Assembly: GCF_003347015.1 (NCBI RefSeq)
Contig: NZ_PNFB01000002.1
Location: 1 to 64,000, forward strand
From: Brachybacterium sp. YJGR34
GTDB taxonomy: Bacteria > Actinomycetota > Actinomycetes > Actinomycetales > Dermabacteraceae
Reading direction: 5' to 3'
DNA: 64,000 nt
The position numbers and the translations under genes were made by a program. Below are positions 33,344 through 43,530 of this stretch, piece by piece. Under the pieces are notes generated by a model, which ran no database searches, was not told where the DNA came from, and saw only the letters and a program-made list of their open reading frames with translations. Every line of letters begins with the position of its first letter. Position 1 is the stretch's first letter.

Positions 33344-35428
33344 TCACCACGCGAAGCCGTCCTCCCGCAGCAGGCGCTCCGTCTCCTGGCCCGCGGACTC
33401 CATGTAGGTCGCCGTGAGGTGGTCCTCGTCGAACATGACGTGGACGTTGCCGATGATCGGCGGGCAGGCGTCCTGGGGGCAGATCAGCGGCTGCAGGTCC
33501 AGCGGGTGCAGCGTGCCCCCGCCGCGGCCGGAGAGCTCCTCGAGCACCGCCGCATCCGCGCGCACCGCGGGCATCGCCTCCCGGTCCAGCGCCTGCGTGC
33601 ACTCCTCGACCGTGCCGCCGGCCTCGAGGCAGGCCACCGGATCCTCGGCCACGCGCGGGGCATCGCGCAGGGCGATCACGTCGATGTCCTCGGCGAGCAG
33701 CTGCGGCACGGTCCCCTCCGTCACCCGGCTGACCCGCTCGGCGCCCTCGTGGGGGAGCAGGGTGGTCGACAGCGCGACCGCCTCCGGGTCCAGGTCGCGG
33801 AGGTAGGACAGGGAGACGTCGTTGTGCGCATCGCACTCCGGCCCCTTGTAGGACGCGATCCCCGGGGTGAACACGCAGCTGGGGCCCCGCAGGATGATCA
33901 GCCGCCAGCCGTTCTCCCGTGCCGGGCCCGCGAGCGCCATGGCCACCTGGGCCACGCGCGAGTTGCCGACGGCGACCAGCACCGGGGCGTCCTCCGGGGC
34001 CTCGGTCATGCGGCAGGACCCCTCGATCATCCCCTCGACCGGTGCGAACTCGCCCTCGCAGGGGAGCTCGAGATGCGCCCAGTCCTGCTGGAGGGTCGCG
34101 CCCGAGGGGAGGGGCGGCGCCTCGGGGTTCACGTCCCGGTGCGCGATGAAGGCGGGGTCCAGCGCGCGGGCGCCGGGGTTGTCCACGGTGGCCCGCCGCG
34201 CGGCCTCCTCGGCGAGATGCTCGAGCTGGGCGCGGGCGCCGAGGCTGGGAGCCAGCCCGATCGCCAGCACCGCCACCGCCACCGCGCCGGCGCGCCACGG
34301 CCGGGCGTTCGCCCAGCGCCAGCGCCGGAACGGGGAGTCCACGAGACGGGTCAGCAGCCAGGCCAGCACCAGGCTCACCGCGATGATCGCCGTGCCCAGC
34401 AGCGGGCCGGCGGCCTCCCGCTCGGTGACCAGGACGGTGATCGTGAGGATCGGCCAGTGGACGAGGTAGAGCCCGTAGCTGATGTCCCCGAGCAGCGCGA
34501 ACGGCCGGGAGCTCAGCAGGCGGTCCGCCGAGAACCGCGACCCGGTGGTGCCGGCCAGGAACACGCCCGTGGCGCCCAGCAGCGGGATCGCCGCGATCCA
34601 GCCGGGGAACATCGAGCGGCCGTCGATGAGGGCGCCGGTGGAGATCAGCACCGCCAGGCCCGCCCAGCCGAGCGCGACCCGCAGCCGCCGCCCGCCCGCG
34701 CGGCGGGGCGCGCCCGGGGATGCCAGGGGCCACAGCGCGAGCAGGGAGCCCGCGGCGAACTCCCAGACGCGGGTCGAGGTGTCGAAGTAGGCAACCTCCT
34801 GAGCGGCCGCCGTGGAGACCACGGACCAGGCGAAGGAGGCCAGGGCGAGGGCGGCGAAGAGCACCAGCACCACGCGGCGGGGCGGGATCCGCAGCCGGCG
34901 CGCGAGGAGGGCGGAGAGCGCGAGCAGCAGCGGCCAGGCCAGGAACACCTGGCCCTGGATCGACAACGACCAGAAATGCTGCAGCGGCGAGGTGGCGATG
35001 CTGGCCGCGGCCTCGTAGTCCGTGCCGCGGTGGATCAGCAGCCAGTTCTCGCCCTGCAGCAGCGAGGCGATCGCATCGTTGAGCGCCGGCATCCAGGTGC
35101 TCTCCGGGAGCAGCAGGTACACCGCGGCGAGGGTCGCGAGGATCACCGCCGCGGCGGGCGGCAGCAGACGCTTGAAGGTGCGCGCCCAGTACGCCAGCGG
35201 CGCCATCGGGCGGCCGTCCTCCATCCGGCGCAGGAAGCTGCCGGTGAGGAAGAAGGCGGAGAGGAACAGGAAGACGTCCACCCCGCCGGAGACCCGGTCG
35301 AAGAACACGTGGTAGAGCACGACCAGGGCGATCGCGAGGCCGCGCAGGCCGTGCAGCTCCGGGCGATGGTCCGCGCGGGAGCGGGCGGTGGGGGCGGGGG
35401 CCGACAGAGCGGCAGGGGCGGTGCTCAC
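33344..35428 (-). CDS. Acyltransferase-3/SGNH membrane O-acyltransferase (paralogue 1)
   Basis: 694 aa from a GTG overlapping the upstream stop (GTGA). N-terminal OafA/YrhL domain with about 10 helices: RPELHGLRGLAIALVVLYHV, VSGGVDVFLFLSAFFLTGSF, then SLSIQGQVFLAWPLLL and GDISYGLYLVHWP. C-terminal extracytoplasmic SGNH-like domain: block I reads VGNSR instead of GDSH, and block V DEDHLT keeps the Asp/His pair. Such proteins move acyl groups from cytoplasmic acyl-CoA onto surface glycans. Forms an operon with the next paralogue upstream. Confidence 0.88.
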   Translation of the reverse strand: MSTAPAALSAPAPTARSRADHRPELHGLRGLAIALVVLYHVFFDRVSGGVDVFLFLSAFFLTGSFLRRMEDGRPMAPLAYWARTFKRLLPPAAAVILATLAAVYLLLPESTWMPALNDAIASLLQGENWLLIHRGTDYEAAASIATSPLQHFWSLSIQGQVFLAWPLLLALSALLARRLRIPPRRVVLVLFAALALASFAWSVVSTAAAQEVAYFDTSTRVWEFAAGSLLALWPLASPGAPRRAGGRRLRVALGWAGLAVLISTGALIDGRSMFPGWIAAIPLLGATGVFLAGTTGSRFSADRLLSSRPFALLGDISYGLYLVHWPILTITVLVTEREAAGPLLGTAIIAVSLVLAWLLTRLVDSPFRRWRWANARPWRAGAVAVAVLAIGLAPSLGARAQLEHLAEEAARRATVDNPGARALDPAFIAHRDVNPEAPPLPSGATLQQDWAHLELPCEGEFAPVEGMIEGSCRMTEAPEDAPVLVAVGNSRVAQVAMALAGPARENGWRLIILRGPSCVFTPGIASYKGPECDAHNDVSLSYLRDLDPEAVALSTTLLPHEGAERVSRVTEGTVPQLLAEDIDVIALRDAPRVAEDPVACLEAGGTVEECTQALDREAMPAVRADAAVLEELSGRGGGTLHPLDLQPLICPQDACPPIIGNVHVMFDEDHLTATYMESAGQETERLLREDGFAW

Positions 35429-37569
35429 CAGGTGAATCCTGCCTCGTCGAGCCGCGCGCCGACGGCGTCCTGCATGGTGGCGGCGTAGGTGCCGGTGAGG
35501 TGGTCGTCGTCGAGGGAGACCACGACGTTGCCGATGACGGGCGTGCAGGTCCCCTCGGGGCACACCAGATCGGTGACCTCCAGCGGCACGACCGCCTCGC
35601 CCTGGGCGGCGAGCAGAGAGGCGTCGGGCCGCTCCTGCGCGAGCGCCGGGGCGAGGGCCGGGGCGCACTCCGGATCCTCCGCGCCCCGGGCCGCCACGCA
35701 GCCCGGCGGATCCAGGGGCATCCGCGGCAGGTCGCGCAGCGCGATGACCTGCCCTCCGGTGGCGGTCAGCGCCGGCAGGGCCCGGTCCATGCCGGGCATG
35801 ATCGTCTCGGCGCCCTCCCGGTCCAGGAAGGTGGTGTGCAGCGCCACCGCCGCGGGGTCGACGCGCTCGAGATACGCGGCGGCGGCCGCGGAGAACTCGG
35901 CGCAGCCCGGGGATGCGGCGTCCTCCGCGCTCGCGCCGGTGTAGGGGCAGCCGCCCTCCCAGAGGGTCACCAGCGTCCATCCCTCCGCCCGAGCGAGCTC
36001 GATGAGCGCGGCGCTGAACTGCTCGAGCCGGGAGTTGCCCACGCTGACGAGCACCGGCGCGCCCTCCTCGCCGGGCACCACCCGGCACATCTCCGCCAGC
36101 GCCTCGCGCTCCGCGCCCCGGGGCGCGAGCTCCCCGGTGCAGTCCTCCTCCCCGGAGACCCAGTCACGGGTGATCAGCGCCGCCGTCGGCAGCGGCTCCG
36201 CGTCCGGGTCCGCGTCGGGATGCACGGTGAAGTCCGGGTCCAGCACCCGCGCCCCGGGGTTGTCCGCCACCGCGCGCGCCGCGGCGTCCTGCTGCTCGGC
36301 GAGCAGATGGCTCTGGGCACCGAGCATGGGGGCGAGTCCCAGCACCAGGCTGGTCACGGCCACCAGCCCCGAGCGCCAGGCCCTCGCGCCCGCCCAGGGC
36401 CAGCGGCGGATCGGGGTGTCCACGAGGCGGGTCAGCAGCCAGGCCAGCAGCACGGCGGCGAGGATCAGCACCGCGCCCTCGACAGGGTCCGCGCGCTCCG
36501 TCCCGGCGTGGGCCAGATACAGCGTCAGCAGCGGCCAGTGCACGAGGTACAGGCCGTAGGAGATGTCGCCCAGCGCCCGTGCGGGGCGGGCGGAGAGCAG
36601 CCGGTCCACGCCGAGGCGGTGGCCCGAGGTCCCGGCGATCAGCACCATCGCCGCGGCCGCGAGCGGCCAGGCCGCGATCCAGCTGGGGAAGGCGCCCTGC
36701 ACGTCGACCAGCAGGCCGCAGGAGACCAGGCCGATCAGGCCGATCCAGCCCATCGCGACCCGGGCGACGGCGCCGCGCCCGGTGGCGGCGCGATGGCGGC
36801 GGGACTCCCGGCGCTCGCGCCGCGCCTCCCACCGCGGCAGCGCCAGGCCCAGCAGCGAGCCGGCGGCGAACTCCCACAGCCGCGTGCGGGTGTCGAAGTA
36901 GGCGATCTCCTGCTGGGTCGCGGTCGAGTGCACGGACCAGGCGAAGGACGCCAGCAGCACCACGGCGAGCACCGCTGCGAGCACGCCGCGCGCAGGGAGC
37001 CCGGCGCGGCGCGCCAGCAGCACCGCGGCGGCGATCAGCAGCGGCCACAGCAGGAACACCTGGCCCTGGATGGACAGCGACCAGAAGTGCTGGAACGCCG
37101 AGGGCCCGTCGGCACCGGTGGCCGCCGCCGCGTAGTAGTCCACCCCGCGCCGGATCAGCACCCAGTTCTCCACGTGCAGCAGGGAGCCGATCGCATCGGT
37201 GATCGCGGTCATCCAGCGCTCGGCCGGCAGCAGGAGCAGCACCCCGGCGAGGGTCGCCAGCGCCACCACGGCCGTGGGCGGCAGGAGCCGCTTGAAGGTG
37301 CGGGCCCAGTAGGCCGCCGGCCGCATCGCCTCCCCGCGGTCGATCCTGCGCGTGAAGGTGCCGACCAGCAGGAACGCGGAGAGGAAGAGGAAGACGTCGA
37401 CCCCGCCGGAGACCCGGTCGGCGAACACGTGGTACAGCACGACCAGGCCGATGGCCACGCCGCGCAGGCCGTGCAGCTCGGGGCGGAAGCGGCCGGCGCG
37501 GGTGCTGTCCACGCCGCCGGCGACCGAGGGCCGGGCGGGGGAGGAGGTGTCGGGGACCGGGGAGGGCAT
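35425..37569 (-). CDS. Acyltransferase-3/SGNH membrane O-acyltransferase (paralogue 2)
   Basis: 714 aa. Same architecture as the neighbour: RPELHGLRGVAIGLVVLYHV at about 30-49, DRVSGGVDVFLFLSAFLL, SLSIQGQVFLLWPLL, DISYGLYLVHWPLL, then an SGNH-type domain beginning VSVGNSRLEQF and ending with DDDHLTGTY. Block I again has Asn for the usual Asp. High similarity along the whole length points to tandem duplication. The upstream gene is an M18 aminopeptidase, 18 bp away on the same strand. Confidence 0.88.
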   Translation of the reverse strand: MPSPVPDTSSPARPSVAGGVDSTRAGRFRPELHGLRGVAIGLVVLYHVFADRVSGGVDVFLFLSAFLLVGTFTRRIDRGEAMRPAAYWARTFKRLLPPTAVVALATLAGVLLLLPAERWMTAITDAIGSLLHVENWVLIRRGVDYYAAAATGADGPSAFQHFWSLSIQGQVFLLWPLLIAAAVLLARRAGLPARGVLAAVLAVVLLASFAWSVHSTATQQEIAYFDTRTRLWEFAAGSLLGLALPRWEARRERRESRRHRAATGRGAVARVAMGWIGLIGLVSCGLLVDVQGAFPSWIAAWPLAAAAMVLIAGTSGHRLGVDRLLSARPARALGDISYGLYLVHWPLLTLYLAHAGTERADPVEGAVLILAAVLLAWLLTRLVDTPIRRWPWAGARAWRSGLVAVTSLVLGLAPMLGAQSHLLAEQQDAAARAVADNPGARVLDPDFTVHPDADPDAEPLPTAALITRDWVSGEEDCTGELAPRGAEREALAEMCRVVPGEEGAPVLVSVGNSRLEQFSAALIELARAEGWTLVTLWEGGCPYTGASAEDAASPGCAEFSAAAAAYLERVDPAAVALHTTFLDREGAETIMPGMDRALPALTATGGQVIALRDLPRMPLDPPGCVAARGAEDPECAPALAPALAQERPDASLLAAQGEAVVPLEVTDLVCPEGTCTPVIGNVVVSLDDDHLTGTYAATMQDAVGARLDEAGFTW

Positions 37570-37587
37570 GGGGACGTGCGCGGCGCC

Positions 37588-38907
37588 TCAGCCGCGCAGG
37601 AAGGCGGTGCAGGCCTGCTGCAGCAGCAGCGGATCGGCGGTCGCGCACATCTCCCGCGCGGAGTGCATGGACAGCAGCGTGAGGCCGACGTCGATCGTGG
37701 TCATGCCCAGCCGGGTCGCGGTCAGGGGGCCGATGGTGGAGCCGCAGGGCATGGCGTTGTGGGAGACGAAGCGCTGGTGCGGCACCCCGGCCCGCTCGCA
37801 GGCCGCGGCGAAGGCGGCGATGCCCACGGCATCGGTCGCATAGCGCTGCTGCGCGTTGATCTTCAGCATCGGTCCCTCGCCCAGGCGGGGCCGGGTGACG
37901 GGATCGTGGCGCTCGGGGTAGTTCGGGTGCGCGGCGTGGCCGGCGTCGGCGGAGAGCACCATCGAGGAGGAGAGCACCTGCCGCCGCGAGGCCTCGTCGC
38001 CGCCGAGGGCGGCATGGAGGCGCACCAGCACGTCCTCGAGGAAGGGGCCGGCCGCGCCGGATCGGGTCGCGGAGCCCACCTCCTCGTGGTCGTTGGCGAC
38101 CATCATCGCGATCGGGGCGGGGCCCGCGGTGCCGGAGGGCTCGGCGCCGGAGGCCACGTCGATCAGCGCCAGCAGCTCCGCGTGCACGGAGCTGAGGTTG
38201 TCCAGCCTCCCCGAGGCCAGGAACTCCTCGTCGGCGCCGAAGAGCGCGGGGGCCTGGGCATCGGCCGTGACGACGTCGAGGCCGACGATCTCGCGGCGGT
38301 CCACGCCGGCGTGGCCGGCGAGCACCTCGAGGACGTCCACCGGGGCCAGGCCGATGATCGGCTGCATGTGCCGCTGCGGGTCCAGCTGCAGGCCGTCCTT
38401 GTTCACCGCGCGGTCCAGATGCACCGCGAGCTGGGGGACGCGCAGCAGCCCCGGGGTGTCGACGAGGACCACGGAGCCGTCGGCGAGGGCGAGGCGGCCG
38501 GCGAGCCGCAGCTCGCGGTCCAGCCAGGAGTTCAGCAGCGGGCCGCCGTAGATCTCGATGCCCACCTGGGCGAGGCCCTCGGCGCTGAGCTGCGGGTCCG
38601 GCTTGAGCTTCAGGGCGGGGGAGTCGGTGTGCGAGCCGACGATGCGGAAGCTGCTCGCGGCGTCCGCGCCCTCGGGGGCGGACCAGGCGATGAGGGAGCC
38701 GTCGCGCACCACGTAGCGGTCTCCGGCGACGTCCTCCGCGGACCAGGGGGCGCTCTCGGACAGCGCGGCGAAGCCGGCCTGCTCGAGGCGGCGGACCGCC
38801 TCGGCCACGGCATGGAAGCTCGAGGGGGAGGCGGTGACGAAGTCGCCCAGGTCGAGCGCGGTGGTGCGGGCGCGAGGGGACGGAGCGGCGGCGGAGAACG
38901 GAGTCAC
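37588..38907 (-). CDS. M18 family aminopeptidase (aspartyl aminopeptidase-like)
   Basis: 439 aa dizinc peptidase from a GTG at 38907. Metal and catalytic blocks in order: GSHTDSPALKLKP, SGRLDNLSSVHAEL, NDHEEVGSATRSGA, SADAGHAAHPNY and the C-terminal MPCGSTIGPLTATRLG. Family length is about 430. It removes N-terminal residues, often acidic, from peptides in the cytoplasm. Its link to the acyltransferases is only positional. The start is not certain, since no strong ribosome site is visible. Confidence 0.9.
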   Translation of the reverse strand: MTPFSAAAPSPRARTTALDLGDFVTASPSSFHAVAEAVRRLEQAGFAALSESAPWSAEDVAGDRYVVRDGSLIAWSAPEGADAASSFRIVGSHTDSPALKLKPDPQLSAEGLAQVGIEIYGGPLLNSWLDRELRLAGRLALADGSVVLVDTPGLLRVPQLAVHLDRAVNKDGLQLDPQRHMQPIIGLAPVDVLEVLAGHAGVDRREIVGLDVVTADAQAPALFGADEEFLASGRLDNLSSVHAELLALIDVASGAEPSGTAGPAPIAMMVANDHEEVGSATRSGAAGPFLEDVLVRLHAALGGDEASRRQVLSSSMVLSADAGHAAHPNYPERHDPVTRPRLGEGPMLKINAQQRYATDAVGIAAFAAACERAGVPHQRFVSHNAMPCGSTIGPLTATRLGMTTIDVGLTLLSMHSAREMCATADPLLLQQACTAFLRG

Positions 38908-38953
38908 ACGGTCATTGAACCATCGCGCACCCCTCGCCGCCGCGCGGGACCGC

Positions 38954-41044
38954 TCAGCAGGCGGTGACCTCGTACAGCCGCACCTCGCCCACCTCGTGGA
39001 CGAGGTCGAAGCCCGCGGTGTCGTCGGTGATGTCCTGGAACCCGAGGTATCCGGACTCCGCGGCGTCGTCGCCGCCCAGGCGGTGGTCGTCGAGGTCGAG
39101 GTAGTACAGCGGACGGTCCTCGGGCAGGGACTCGCACACCGTCGGATCGGTGGCGATCTCGTCGAGGGCGTCGTCGAGGTGGCGCTCATCCGGGGTGCGC
39201 CGGACGGTCATGTACAGCCGGTTCACCTCGCGGTCCCCGAGGGCGTAGGCGAGACCGCCGCCCTCCCAGGGATCCACGATCAGGTACCCGTCCTCGGGGA
39301 CGTACTCCGGCAGCTCCTCGAACATCTCGAACTCGTCGGTGCTCACCAGATCCGCGATCTCCCACGTCCGGTACGCCTCGGAGACGGCGTCGAAGCGCTC
39401 CTCGAGCAGCGGGTCGCTCGAGACGTGCCAGGCCAGCAGCGTGGCGAGGAGGGCGCCGACCACGCCGCCGGCGACGGCGCGGAGCGGTCCGTGCGCGGCC
39501 GGGACGGCGAGGGGGGACCCCGCGGCTCCGTCCAAGCCGTCGGCCCCGGCCGCTCCCCGGGCGCTGCGGCGTCCGCGCTCGGCGTCCCCGGCGCGCCGCA
39601 GGGCGCCGGCGAGCGTCTGCAGTCCCATCGTCGCCAGCGGCACGGCGACCACGGTCAGGGCCGCGGCGGCCCGGAAGCTGTCGCGGTAGAGGAATCCGGC
39701 CAGCGCGTCGCGCCAGAACCCGTCGGGCGCCGCGGAGGAGGCCCAGTAGACGAGGCCGGGCCCCAGCATCGCCAGCAGCACCACGCGGTGACGGCGCGCC
39801 CCGAGGGCGGCGCCGGCGATCCCGAGCCCGCTGAGGAGGACCACGACGCCGAAGGCGGGGCGGCCCATGGAGCCGCCGAAGGCGATCTCCCCGAGGGCCT
39901 GCGGCGTGCTCTGGAAGGCGGTCCACGGTGCGGTGGCGGTCGAGGGCGACATGACCGCCCAGAGCACCACGATCGCGAGCACCATCGCGGCCAGCACGGC
40001 CGCGCGGACCACGTCGCGCCGCGGGGTGTCGCGCAGCGCGCGCAGCGGCGTGGTGTGCCGCGCCCCGCTGCGCGCCACCTCCCGCACCGGAGCCACCATC
40101 GTGCGCTGCAGATGCCGGACCAGGCTCGCGGCGGCGATCGGGAGGACGATGATCAGACCCACGAGCGCGGAGCCCGGGTGCGCGATCCCGGCGCCCACCC
40201 CGATGGCGGCGATGATCAGCCCCAGCCGCACCGGGGCGTCCAGCAGCGCCTCCCCGCGCGCGGCATGCACCAGGACCGCGGCCAGCACCGGCACCACGGC
40301 CAGGCCCAGGATCGTGGGATAGACCAGCCCCCAGTCCAGCAGCACCAGCGGGAAGCCGGGCAGGGCCAGCAGCAGCGGGCCCACCAGCATCCGCACCACC
40401 AGGGCCGGGCGCACCAGCTGCTCGACGAGCAGCCACATGGCCATCGGCCACACCCCGAGGACCGTGGTGAGCATGAGCGCATGGACGGCCTGCGGGAGGT
40501 CGAGGCCGCTGAGCTCGCGCACCAGGGCACCCGCGGTGTGCCAGCCGTTGGGGTACAGCAGGCCGCGCAGCAGCGCGCCGGTGTCGAAGGGCGTGGCCTC
40601 GCCCGTGCGCAGGATCGCCTCGATGGCGTTGAGGTGGAAGGCGTTGTCGTACCGCTGCGCGATCGTGGTGGGGTCGACGAAGGCCCGCAGGTACAGCGGG
40701 ACCATGAAGAGCAGGGCGATCACCTGGCCGGCCAGGTACTGGAGCGCGGCCGGCCCGGAGATCAGCGCGAGGCGCGGTCCTCGCCGGCCCCAGGGGGTGC
40801 CCCAGGTCCAGGCCGCGGCCACGAGTGCGCACACCGCCGTGGTGCCCGCGACCCACCGCACGTCCCAGGCGGCGTCCAGCAGCGCGGTGGCGAGGGTCGA
40901 GAGCAGGATCAGGCCCAGGGAGACGGGCGGGGCGGCCAGCAGCGCCGTGGGCACGCCCACGCGGCAGCACAGCAGGATCGAGGCGCCCGGGACGATGAAC
41001 ATCACCGCGGCGACGATCACCCCGGGTATCACGTCGGTCCACAT
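38954..41044 (-). CDS. Large polytopic membrane protein (DUF6541-like)
   Basis: 696 aa. About 12-14 hydrophobic helices over residues 1-570, then a soluble C-terminal domain of about 120 residues that should lie outside the membrane. RYDNAFHLNAIEAILRTGEATPF near 128-150, placed in an early external loop, and LYPNGWHTAGALV resemble GT-C-type glycosyltransferase membrane proteins. This is consistent with a role in surface polysaccharide assembly. Sits between the peptidase and the third acyltransferase, all on the minus strand. The donor and acceptor cannot be inferred. Confidence 0.75.
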   Translation of the reverse strand: MWTDVIPGVIVAAVMFIVPGASILLCCRVGVPTALLAAPPVSLGLILLSTLATALLDAAWDVRWVAGTTAVCALVAAAWTWGTPWGRRGPRLALISGPAALQYLAGQVIALLFMVPLYLRAFVDPTTIAQRYDNAFHLNAIEAILRTGEATPFDTGALLRGLLYPNGWHTAGALVRELSGLDLPQAVHALMLTTVLGVWPMAMWLLVEQLVRPALVVRMLVGPLLLALPGFPLVLLDWGLVYPTILGLAVVPVLAAVLVHAARGEALLDAPVRLGLIIAAIGVGAGIAHPGSALVGLIIVLPIAAASLVRHLQRTMVAPVREVARSGARHTTPLRALRDTPRRDVVRAAVLAAMVLAIVVLWAVMSPSTATAPWTAFQSTPQALGEIAFGGSMGRPAFGVVVLLSGLGIAGAALGARRHRVVLLAMLGPGLVYWASSAAPDGFWRDALAGFLYRDSFRAAAALTVVAVPLATMGLQTLAGALRRAGDAERGRRSARGAAGADGLDGAAGSPLAVPAAHGPLRAVAGGVVGALLATLLAWHVSSDPLLEERFDAVSEAYRTWEIADLVSTDEFEMFEELPEYVPEDGYLIVDPWEGGGLAYALGDREVNRLYMTVRRTPDERHLDDALDEIATDPTVCESLPEDRPLYYLDLDDHRLGGDDAAESGYLGFQDITDDTAGFDLVHEVGEVRLYEVTAC

Positions 41045-41058
41045 AGGCCGTCATGCTC

Positions 41059-43530
41059 TCACGCGGAGGGCGCGGGAACGTGCTCCTGGAGCAGTCGTGT
41101 CATCTCGGGGGCGAGGACGACCTCGACGAAGGTGCGGGAGAGATGGTCGTCGTCCATGTAGACGTAGGTCTCGCCGAGGATCGGGGAGCAGCGGCCGGCC
41201 GGGCAGATGCTGTCGCTGAGATCGAGCAGCACCGTCTCGGCCCCCGCGCCCTCGCCCTCGAGCGCCGCGAGCTCGGCGGCCGGGTTCTCGGCGGCGAGCT
41301 TCTGCGCGCGCTCGGCGCCGCAGGCGGCGTCGGCGTCCGCGGGGGTCCCGCCCTCCTCGACGACGGCCTCCGCGCACTGGTACTGGTCCTCGGGCCAGCG
41401 CGGGGTGTCCCGCACGCCGAGCACCGTGATGCCCCGGTCCAGGAGCTCCTGCACGGCGGCGGCGGTGCCGGAGGGCACGGCCTCGCCGGCGTCCACGGCG
41501 GCGGTGCGGGTGACGGTGGTCAGGACCAGCTCGGGGGAGACGAGGTCCATGTAGTCCAGGACGTACTGCGCGTAGCCGCGGCAGTAGGGGCTCTCCTCGA
41601 TGCCGCTGCGGAATCCGCACGCGTCCATCGAGAGGTTCACGATCTGCAGATCGTGCTCCTGGGCGTAGGGGATCAGGGCGGGGATGAACTGGCGGGCATG
41701 GGAGCTGCCCACCACCACCACGGTCCCCGCGGCCTCGGAGCCCGCGGGCAGCAGCTGCTGGCAGTTGACGTTGTGGAAGTCGGACGCGGGTGCCCAGGCG
41801 CCGCCGCAGCGCTGGGGCAGATCGGGCCACTGGGAGCCCAGCTGGTAGCCATGGGGGAGGATCTCCGCCGGAGCCTCGGTGGCGACCTCGTCGGTGGGGA
41901 CCCCGGTGGCGGCGGGCGGCGCCGGGCTCGTCTCGCCCCCGGTGTCGAGGGAGAGCCACCAGGCGCCGGAGGCCCCGGCCACGAGCGCGACGCTCGCGGC
42001 GACCGCGGTCAGGGCGCGCCAGGGGCGGGCCTCGAGCCAGCGCGATCGCCGCACGGGGGCGTCGACCGCGCGGGTCACCAGGGTGGCCAGCAGCACCGAG
42101 CCCGCGAGCACCGCGAGCCCGTCGACCAGCCCGGCCCGCTGCTGGTCGCTGTGGTGCAGCCAGAGCACGAGGATCGGCCAGTGCACGAGGTACAGGGCGT
42201 AGGAGATGTCGCCGACGAAGGCCGCCGGCCGGGTGGACAGCAGTGCGTCCACACCCCAGCGGCGACCGGAGTGCCCCGCCAGCACCACCGCGGCCGCGGC
42301 GGCGAGCGGCCAGATCGCGATCCAGCCCGGGAACAGCGTCGAGACGTCCACGACGATGCCGCAGGCCAGCAGCGCGGCGATGCCCGCCCAGCCGGTCAGC
42401 GCCCGCAGGAGACCGTGCCGCGGAGCCTCGCCGTCCTCCGGGCGACGCGCGCCGGTCAACCGGTCCAGCCGGGGCAGCGCGAGAGCCAGCAGGGACCCGG
42501 CGGCGAACTCCCACAGCCGCGCCGCGGTGTCGAAGTAGGCGATCTGCTGCTGGGACTGGGTCGAGAGGATCGACCAGGTCAGCGACGCCGCGCCGATCAG
42601 CGCGATGATCGCCAGGAGCGGGCGGCGCACCGCCTTGCCCGCCCGCGCCCGCCGGACCACCAGCAGGAACAGCAGCGGCCACACCACGAAGGCCTGCCCC
42701 TGCACGCTGAGGGACCAGAAGTGCTGCAGCGGGGACGCCGCGCCCGCATCGCGCGCGTGGTAGTCGACCTGCTGGAAGACCAGCAGCATGTTCTGCAGGT
42801 ACACGGCGGAGGCGACCGCCTGTTCCATCACCAGCTGCCACATCGAGGACGGCAGCATCACGGCCGTCGCGCCGAGGACCAGCAGGATCACCACCGCCGC
42901 AGGGGGCAGCAGGCGCTTGAAGGTGTGCAGCCAGTAGCGCGGGACGCCGAGCGGACGGCCGCTCTCGAGGCGCCGGACGAAGGTGCCGGTGAGGAAGAAG
43001 GCGGAGAGGAACAGGAAGACGTCCACGCCGCCGGAGACCCGCCCCAGCCAGATGTGGTAGATCGCGACCAGGCCCAGGGCCACGGCCCGCAGCCCGTGCA
43101 GCTCGCGGCGGAAGGCGGGGCGGGGGCGTCCGGCCTCGGGGACGTCGGGGTCGGCGGGTGCGTCGGAGCGGCGCCGGCGTCGCCAGGTGCCCGTGACCGC
43201 CTCGGAGGTCGACCAGGCGTCCTCCGCGTTCTGCTCCGCCCGGCGCTCCCGAGGGCCCTGGACCCAGTCCTCGAGGGAGGAGGTCCGTGCCGGACCGGGG
43301 GCCGCCGTCCAGTCCGCGAGGGCGGAGCGGGCCGGGGCCGGCTCCTGGATCCAGTCCTCGAGCCGGTCCGCGGGCGCGGGCGTCGGCGCGGGCTGCTCCC
43401 AGTCCGCGGCGCGCCGCGCCAGGGCGGGATCCTCCGTGCGGCGCGAGCGGGAGCGCCGTCCGCCCCGGCGAGAGCGCGGGGGATCGCTGGGCGAGCTGAT
43501 CGTGATCCCCTTCCGCGCTGCCGACGTCAC
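41059..43530 (-). CDS. Acyltransferase-3/SGNH membrane O-acyltransferase (paralogue 3, extended N-terminus)
   Basis: 823 aa from a GTG at 43530; the frame is open to an ATG at 43698, but that would overlap the upstream gene. About 140 extra N-terminal residues are Arg/Pro/Ala-rich and carry three Trp-centred repeats (LEDWIQEPAPAR, LADWTAAPGPAR, LEDWVQGPRER). Then come the usual blocks: RRELHGLRAVALGLVAIYHI, VSGGVDVFLFLSAFFLTGTF, DISYALYLVHWPIL. The SGNH domain starts VVGSSHARQF (Ser for Asp) and ends DDDHLSRTF. More divergent than the other two. Confidence 0.85.
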   Translation of the reverse strand: MTSAARKGITISSPSDPPRSRRGGRRSRSRRTEDPALARRAADWEQPAPTPAPADRLEDWIQEPAPARSALADWTAAPGPARTSSLEDWVQGPRERRAEQNAEDAWSTSEAVTGTWRRRRRSDAPADPDVPEAGRPRPAFRRELHGLRAVALGLVAIYHIWLGRVSGGVDVFLFLSAFFLTGTFVRRLESGRPLGVPRYWLHTFKRLLPPAAVVILLVLGATAVMLPSSMWQLVMEQAVASAVYLQNMLLVFQQVDYHARDAGAASPLQHFWSLSVQGQAFVVWPLLFLLVVRRARAGKAVRRPLLAIIALIGAASLTWSILSTQSQQQIAYFDTAARLWEFAAGSLLALALPRLDRLTGARRPEDGEAPRHGLLRALTGWAGIAALLACGIVVDVSTLFPGWIAIWPLAAAAAVVLAGHSGRRWGVDALLSTRPAAFVGDISYALYLVHWPILVLWLHHSDQQRAGLVDGLAVLAGSVLLATLVTRAVDAPVRRSRWLEARPWRALTAVAASVALVAGASGAWWLSLDTGGETSPAPPAATGVPTDEVATEAPAEILPHGYQLGSQWPDLPQRCGGAWAPASDFHNVNCQQLLPAGSEAAGTVVVVGSSHARQFIPALIPYAQEHDLQIVNLSMDACGFRSGIEESPYCRGYAQYVLDYMDLVSPELVLTTVTRTAAVDAGEAVPSGTAAAVQELLDRGITVLGVRDTPRWPEDQYQCAEAVVEEGGTPADADAACGAERAQKLAAENPAAELAALEGEGAGAETVLLDLSDSICPAGRCSPILGETYVYMDDDHLSRTFVEVVLAPEMTRLLQEHVPAPSA

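Noticed and set aside
35500-38967. 1155-codon plus-strand open frame
   Set aside because: Antisense to two acyltransferases and a peptidase with clear motifs; composition is the Arg/Gln/Glu/Gly-rich shadow typical of GC-rich DNA.
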